From Proteobacteria bacterium UBA7415 (GTDB lineage Bacteria > Pseudomonadota > Gammaproteobacteria > Arenicellales > Arenicellaceae), in NCBI GenBank assembly GCA_002470515.1, contig DKML01000004.1, positions 62,001 through 126,000 of the forward strand: a stretch of DNA of 64,000 nt, in the 5' to 3' direction. Shown piece by piece: positions 59,162 to 64,000 of the stretch. Positions within the stretch are counted from its first letter, which is position 1. Every line of letters begins with the position of its first letter. Position numbers and translations under genes: made by a program. The notes under the pieces were generated by a model, which was not told where the DNA came from, did not search any database, and worked only from the letters and a program-made list of their open reading frames with translations.

Positions 59162-61195
59162 ATGTACGAAGAATTTTTTGGATTAACAGAGCGACCTTTT
59201 TCGATCGCGCCTGATCCACAGTATCTGTACATGAGCAAATCGCACAAAGAGGCGATGGCGCATCTCTCATATGGGTTGACCCAAGGGGGCGGTTTTATTG
59301 TTCTAACTGGTGAGGTAGGCACCGGTAAGACCACGCTTTGTCGCACACTACTGCAAGACCTCCCCGAGAGTACTGATGTAGCGCTCATTCTTAATGCAAC
59401 ACTCGATGAATCCGAATTGTTGCAAACGCTGTGCGACGAGCTCAAGGTCAGTTACCAAGAGGGCGAGTCACACAAAAGGCTAACAGACCTTATTAATGAG
59501 CGGCTGCTGGCTAGTTTCGCGAAGAATCGGCAAACAGTATTGATTATTGACGAAGCACAATTGTTGAGCCGAGATGTCCTTGAGCAAATTCGCTTACTCA
59601 CTAATTTAGAAACAACTAAGACCAAGTTGCTCAAAATTATTTTGATCGGCCAGCCTGAGCTCAACGAAGTTTTACGACGTAAAGACTTGCGGCAATTAGC
59701 GCAGCGAGTTACTGCGAGGTACCACTTAGGCGCTCTTAAAGACAACGATGTCGAAGCGTATCTGAATAGGCGTTTGTCTGTAGCGGGCTCTAAGCAGCCT
59801 GTGTTTACTCGCCAAGCTATAGACCAGTTGCGTAAGGCCACCGAAGGCATCCCAAGACGAATCAATGTATTGGCCGATCATAGTATGTTGGCGGCTTATG
59901 CCAAAAGCAGTCGATGGGTTGACGCAGCGATGGTTAGAGCTGCCGCCTCGGAGGTTTTATTACCTAACTCTGAAGACAATGTTACGATTCTGGGAAGAGT
60001 GTTCTCTCGGGCAAAAATGCGTTGGTGGGTATTTGTTGGACTTGTGCTTTTATTCAACGGGTTGGTTTGGTGGGCGTTAATGGTGTCAGCTCCACAACGG
60101 GAAGCCGTTATGACAGCCGGGTTGACCCAGTCTGAAACCCCTCATTCGGCAGACAACAACTCCGAACCTCAAGGTTTTGAGCCTGAATATGCGGTCGAGA
60201 CAGCTAATGCTGATGATGACTTAGGCGATGGAACCGAGGCGCTAGATGAATCGTTGGAAGGTAGCGACGACGTTTCAGTGATTCCAGAATCCAATGCGGT
60301 CACATTCAACACAACGGAATCTGGCGTTGCTATCGTCGGTGACCAGACATCGGACTCGCCGTCTGACTCGATTTCAAGCCAGTTATCGGCTCCCGTAACG
60401 GGCAAGGTTATGTCGTCATCAGTTTATTTAGACGACTCTCCCGACATACCAGACGTGGCGCTTTTGCAAGACGTTCCTAAAGAGGTATCCATACAGTCAT
60501 CGGAGCTATTGGCCAGTGGCGACCAAAGCAACCAAGATAAACCAGATGCTCCGCAGCAGCTCATGGATATACTGGCGACTAGCGCCAATATGACTACCAG
60601 AAGTCGCGCATTCCAACGTCTAGCGGGTCTGTGGAGCGTATCTTTTGAAGAGCCTACATTGGATCCATACTGTCGTTTGCTTAATGATTCAGGCCTCGCT
60701 TGTTTAGACGTTAGCAATTGGTCAGAGCTGGTTGTGTTTAACCGACCGAGTATTGTCGTTTTGTCGGCCGATGAGACTTTGCACCGAGCCATTGTTCAGT
60801 CGGTAGTGGGCCAGAATGTCAATTTATTAATCGGTGAACGAGAAATACTGGTGGATCGTGCCACATTCGAGTCGGTATGGACTGGTAGTGCAGTGGCTCT
60901 TTGGCGCTATAATGGATTTGATGATAGCGTTTGGGGGTTAGGCGCTAGTGGCGCGAAAGTCTTGCAGGCTAAGCAGCGCTTAGAGCTTACTTTGCAGCGT
61001 TTAGGTTTGCCAACACTAGAGCAGCCAAATTCAGATCGGTTTGACACCGATACAGCGCAGAAGTTGGTCGCTTTGCAAAGTCGATACGGTCTGACCGCCG
61101 ATGGTGAACTGGGCACGCAAACTAAGTTACTGATCAACGAAGTATTGAGTAATGGTGTCACGCCTACTCTGGTCAATCGATTCTCTTCAATCTGA
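59162..61195 (+). CDS. gspA: GspA/ExeA-type AAA ATPase with peptidoglycan-binding domain
   Basis: The 677-aa inner-membrane protein has an N-terminal ATPase (YEEFFGLTERPFSIAPDPQY, Walker A GEVGTGKTT near residue 50, Walker B VLIIDEAQLL). A single membrane span WWVFVGLVLLFNGLVWWAL lies near residue 283, followed by an acidic linker. The C-terminal part includes a peptidoglycan-binding repeat (LQSRYGLTADGELGTQTKLL). ExeA with ExeB inserts the type II secretin through the cell wall. gspB follows, confirming the pair. Confidence 0.92.
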   Translation: MYEEFFGLTERPFSIAPDPQYLYMSKSHKEAMAHLSYGLTQGGGFIVLTGEVGTGKTTLCRTLLQDLPESTDVALILNATLDESELLQTLCDELKVSYQEGESHKRLTDLINERLLASFAKNRQTVLIIDEAQLLSRDVLEQIRLLTNLETTKTKLLKIILIGQPELNEVLRRKDLRQLAQRVTARYHLGALKDNDVEAYLNRRLSVAGSKQPVFTRQAIDQLRKATEGIPRRINVLADHSMLAAYAKSSRWVDAAMVRAAASEVLLPNSEDNVTILGRVFSRAKMRWWVFVGLVLLFNGLVWWALMVSAPQREAVMTAGLTQSETPHSADNNSEPQGFEPEYAVETANADDDLGDGTEALDESLEGSDDVSVIPESNAVTFNTTESGVAIVGDQTSDSPSDSISSQLSAPVTGKVMSSSVYLDDSPDIPDVALLQDVPKEVSIQSSELLASGDQSNQDKPDAPQQLMDILATSANMTTRSRAFQRLAGLWSVSFEEPTLDPYCRLLNDSGLACLDVSNWSELVVFNRPSIVVLSADETLHRAIVQSVVGQNVNLLIGEREILVDRATFESVWTGSAVALWRYNGFDDSVWGLGASGAKVLQAKQRLELTLQRLGLPTLEQPNSDRFDTDTAQKLVALQSRYGLTADGELGTQTKLLINEVLSNGVTPTLVNRFSSI

Positions 61196-61293
61196 TAAGA
61201 GCCTATACTCTAGTTTCCGTCAGTTTCAAAAGTATCAATAAGTTTCAGAAGTCTTATTTATCCGTTCGGCCACATCAACCTTACACAATTATT

Positions 61294-61710
61294 ATGTCAA
61301 CGATTCTCGAAGCACTTAAAAAATCCGAGCGCGAGCGTAAGCTCAGCGATATACCCACGCTAAGTGACATGCCTGCTATCGAAGAGCCTAGTCCATTCAA
61401 GTGGATAGGTTTGACTATTGTGGGTTTGTTCGCCGTGTCATTGCTGGCGGCATTTATTGTAATGACTCTGACGTCTGCAGACACTTCTACCGTTGCTGGT
61501 GCTAAAGTGGTTTCCGTTCAAGAAAGTGCCGCGACAGCATCGCTCAGTGTGTTGAGCTACTCCGAGAACCCCGAGCAACGTTTTGCAATCATTAATGACA
61601 AGTTGGTGCGTGAGGGAGACTTTCTTGCTACAGGTATAAAAATCGAACAAATATTGACTGATCGGGTAACGTTGATTGTTAAGGGCGATCGCATGTCTTT
61701 AAAACCATAA
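61294..61710 (+). CDS. gspB: GspB/ExeB-type general secretion protein
   Basis: The 138-aa protein opens MSTILEALKKSERERK, the hallmark of GspB. It has one membrane span (IGLTIVGLFAVSLLAAFIVM, near residues 38-57) and a short periplasmic domain ending VTLIVKGDRMSLKP. It works with GspA in assembling the type II secretin. The other gsp genes are not in the window. Confidence 0.9.
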   Translation: MSTILEALKKSERERKLSDIPTLSDMPAIEEPSPFKWIGLTIVGLFAVSLLAAFIVMTLTSADTSTVAGAKVVSVQESAATASLSVLSYSENPEQRFAIINDKLVREGDFLATGIKIEQILTDRVTLIVKGDRMSLKP

Positions 61711-61848
61711 TCTGTTTTCCAGAATTTTAATGCATGTTTAATGCGCCTAGTTTGCTTAATAAGAAAACTAACTTTCGTTATACTCCCCCCCGTTTCTGAT
61801 TCCCTAAATTTAACCCGCAAGACGTAACCTTAAGGCGTCCAACTAATT

Positions 61849-63426
61849 ATGAGTCTGCAATCTGAGGTCGCCAAAAGGCGCACCTTCGCCATTATTTCGC
61901 ACCCCGATGCCGGTAAGACAACGCTTACCGAGCGGCTTCTGCTGTCTGGTGGTGCGATTCAAATGGCGGGAAATGTTAAGTCTCGAAAATCAGGCCGTCA
62001 CGCAACCTCCGACTGGATGGAACTCGAAAAGCAACGCGGTATCTCGGTTACATCATCTGTGATGCAATTCGAGTACGACGGTAAGATGATCAACTTGCTC
62101 GACACCCCAGGCCACGCTGACTTCTCAGAAGACACGTATAGAACCTTAACGGCCGTTGATTCTGCGTTAATGGTGATCGACATAGCTAAGGGTGTAGAAG
62201 AACGTACGATTAAGCTGATGGACGTGTGCCGCTTGCGGACCACGCCCATCATGACATTCGTTAATAAGATGGATCGTGAGGGGCGCGACCCAATCGAAAT
62301 CATGGACGAAGTAGAGTCAGTGCTCGACATATTGTGCGCACCTATGACATGGCCTATTGGTGGCGGTAAGCAATTTCGCGGCGTTTATCGTTTATACGAT
62401 GACACGTTACATTTGTTTTCAGGTCGTCCAGGCAACTCAAAAACCGAAGATGTGTTTGTAAAAGGTATTAATTCAGCCGAAGCTGAGCAAGCGTTAGGTG
62501 GAAAAATTACTGAGCTTCGCGATGAGCTAGAACTGCTTGAGGCTGCGAGTAATGCCTTTGATTTAGAGCTTTATCGTAGCGGTGTGCTTACGCCGGTGTT
62601 TTTCGGTTCGGCTATTTCTAATTTGGGCGTAGATGAGTTAATGGCAAATTTTGCCAAGCATGCGCCACCACCACAGGGTCGCGAGGCCGAGACTCGAAAA
62701 GTAGAGTCAAGCGAAGAAGTGTTCACAGGATTTGTGTTTAAGATTCAAGCCAACATGGATCCTTCTCATCACGACCGCATTGCGTTTTTAAGAGTGACCT
62801 CGGGTCGATTCGAAAAAGGTAAAAAGCTGCGGCATGTAAGAATTAAGCGCGATGTGGTTATTAATAATGCCAGCTCGTTCATGGCGGCTAAGCGAGACCA
62901 AGCCGATAGCGCTTATGCGGGCGACATTCTGGGTTTTCATAATCACGGAACTATTCAAATCGGTGATACGTTCACCGAAGGCGAAGAGCTAAAGTTTACG
63001 GGTATCCCTAACTTTGCGCCTGAGCTCTTTAGACGTGTGCAGCTCAAAGATCCGCTGCGTGCTAAAGCATTACAAAAGGGTTTGATCCAGTTAAGTGAAG
63101 AAGGAGCAACTCAGGTGTTTCGTCCAATGATCAATAATGATTTGATCTTGGGTGCGGTCGGTGTATTGCAGTTTGATGTAGTGGCTCATCGTCTTAAAAA
63201 CGAATATAACGTCGAAAGCCTGTTCGAGCCAGTGCAAGTGGCAACGGCGCGTTGGTTGCGTTTTCCAGACGCAAAAACCGAGCAAGACTTTTTGAGGAAG
63301 AACGAAGCAAATGTTGCGCTCGATGGTGCAGAACACATAACGTATATTGCGCCTAATATGGTTAACCTGCAGTTAACTATGGACCGCTGGCCAAAAGTTG
63401 AGTTTATGAAGACTCGCGAGATTTAA
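61849..63426 (+). CDS. prfC: Peptide chain release factor 3
   Basis: The 525-aa translational GTPase recycles RF1 and RF2. The G motifs are intact: [36 protein letters not shown], and [18 protein letters not shown], a region typical of RF3. The C-terminal end [17 protein letters not shown] is family-like. Confidence 0.97.
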   Translation: MSLQSEVAKRRTFAIISHPDAGKTTLTERLLLSGGAIQMAGNVKSRKSGRHATSDWMELEKQRGISVTSSVMQFEYDGKMINLLDTPGHADFSEDTYRTLTAVDSALMVIDIAKGVEERTIKLMDVCRLRTTPIMTFVNKMDREGRDPIEIMDEVESVLDILCAPMTWPIGGGKQFRGVYRLYDDTLHLFSGRPGNSKTEDVFVKGINSAEAEQALGGKITELRDELELLEAASNAFDLELYRSGVLTPVFFGSAISNLGVDELMANFAKHAPPPQGREAETRKVESSEEVFTGFVFKIQANMDPSHHDRIAFLRVTSGRFEKGKKLRHVRIKRDVVINNASSFMAAKRDQADSAYAGDILGFHNHGTIQIGDTFTEGEELKFTGIPNFAPELFRRVQLKDPLRAKALQKGLIQLSEEGATQVFRPMINNDLILGAVGVLQFDVVAHRLKNEYNVESLFEPVQVATARWLRFPDAKTEQDFLRKNEANVALDGAEHITYIAPNMVNLQLTMDRWPKVEFMKTREI

Positions 63427-63538
63427 CTATCTCTGCGATGTTTTTGGATCGCGTTGTTCGAAATAGCCAGCGAATAGCGATACAACTCGCAGACAAGCTA
63501 ACACCACAAACACAAATTTAAACAACGACTGGAAAACC

Positions 63539-64000
63539 ATGATTGTTACTCGCTTCCCCCCAAGCCCTACAGGTTACTTGCATTTAGGCGGCGCCCGCAC
63601 GGCGCTCTATTCGTGGCTGCATGCTCGCCAGAGTGAAGGTAAGTTTGTGCTTCGGATTGAAGACACAGATTTAGAGCGTTCTACGCCTGAGGCTGTTCAA
63701 GCGATTCTTGATGGTATGGAATGGCTCGGACTTGATTACGACGAAGGGCCTTTTTATCAGACCCAACGATTCGATCGTTACAGAGAAGTGACCCAGCAGT
63801 TGCTTGCAACCGACCATGCATACCATTGTGAATGTTCTAGAGAAAGGCTAGACATGATGCGTGAAGAGCAAAGAGCAGCTGGGCAAAAGCCTAAGTATGA
63901 CGGCCGTTGCCGTGACCTTAATCTTGAGCCAAGCGAGCAAACGGTAGTGCGTTTTAAGAACCCTCTTTTGGGCGAGGTCGTTATTGAGGACCAAGTAAAG
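63539..64000 (+). CDS. gltX: Glutamyl-tRNA synthetase (3' partial)
   Basis: ATG 63539 opens a frame that runs off the right edge after 154 codons without a stop. It reads [20 protein letters not shown], with the class I HIGH-type motif (HLGG), then [16 protein letters not shown] and [11 protein letters not shown], a zinc-binding cysteine region of bacterial GltX. It charges tRNA-Glu. It lies 112 bases after prfC. Confidence 0.95.
   Translation, partial: MIVTRFPPSPTGYLHLGGARTALYSWLHARQSEGKFVLRIEDTDLERSTPEAVQAILDGMEWLGLDYDEGPFYQTQRFDRYREVTQQLLATDHAYHCECSRERLDMMREEQRAAGQKPKYDGRCRDLNLEPSEQTVVRFKNPLLGEVVIEDQVK

Overview
The window looks like chromosomal DNA of a marine gammaproteobacterium of moderate G+C. 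Pointers are the E. coli-type gshA, the ybeZ-ybeY-corC run, the gspA/gspB pair, prfC, bfd, kbl-tdh, an MlaF-MlaE-type fusion, and TonB-receptor/TPR-sulfotransferase neighbours. I cannot name the genus from sequence alone. Both ends cut through genes: an ABC transporter at the left and gltX at the right.

Positions 1649-27688 are a 26-kb genomic island inserted in the 3' half of a tRNA-Lys(TTT) gene. A 55-bp direct repeat (1649-1703 and 27634-27688) covers the tRNA 3' half. An intact tRNA and a tyrosine recombinase lie at the left end. The orphan tRNA 3' half and its original terminator lie at the right end. The left part (2.9-6.5 kb) is scarred. It holds a truncated HTH antitoxin-like fragment, a GC-richer MalT/LuxR-type regulator that has lost its N-terminal ATPase, and the C-terminus of a second, unrelated integrase.

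The rest of the island is a catabolic unit for methylated amino compounds. It has a LysR regulator, aldehyde dehydrogenase, M19 dipeptidase, BCCT transporter, a large unrecognised 569-aa protein, a DUF3726-like protein, an Ldh2-type dehydrogenase, a TonB receptor, a TPR-sulfotransferase, PurU, and heterotetrameric sarcosine oxidase (soxBDAG). Sarcosine oxidase moves the N-methyl carbon onto tetrahydrofolate, FolD would oxidise it, and PurU releases formate. The island's own folD is only a 3' stub and an IclR regulator next to purU is a pseudogene, so the unit is partly worn. A 20-bp sequence is shared by the promoters of the TonB receptor and purU, with a partial copy before the aldehyde dehydrogenase.

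Right of the island are tandem 190-bp repeats, zntB, an MscS channel, an HdfR-like LysR, a small acidic protein, a DegV protein and gshA. A cyanophycin cluster follows (34.6-42.4 kb): a TauD-type dioxygenase, isoaspartyl dipeptidase, cyanophycinase, cyanophycin synthetase, and a CphA-related Mur-ligase protein that lacks ATP-grasp.

The remainder (42.6-64 kb) is mostly core metabolism and translation: a crotonase, asnS, GNAT, a YbdG-like channel, a BKACE enzyme, an HD-domain protein, bfd, kbl-tdh, fba, miaB, ybeZ-ybeY-corC, a 5'-3' exonuclease, gspA-gspB, prfC and gltX.
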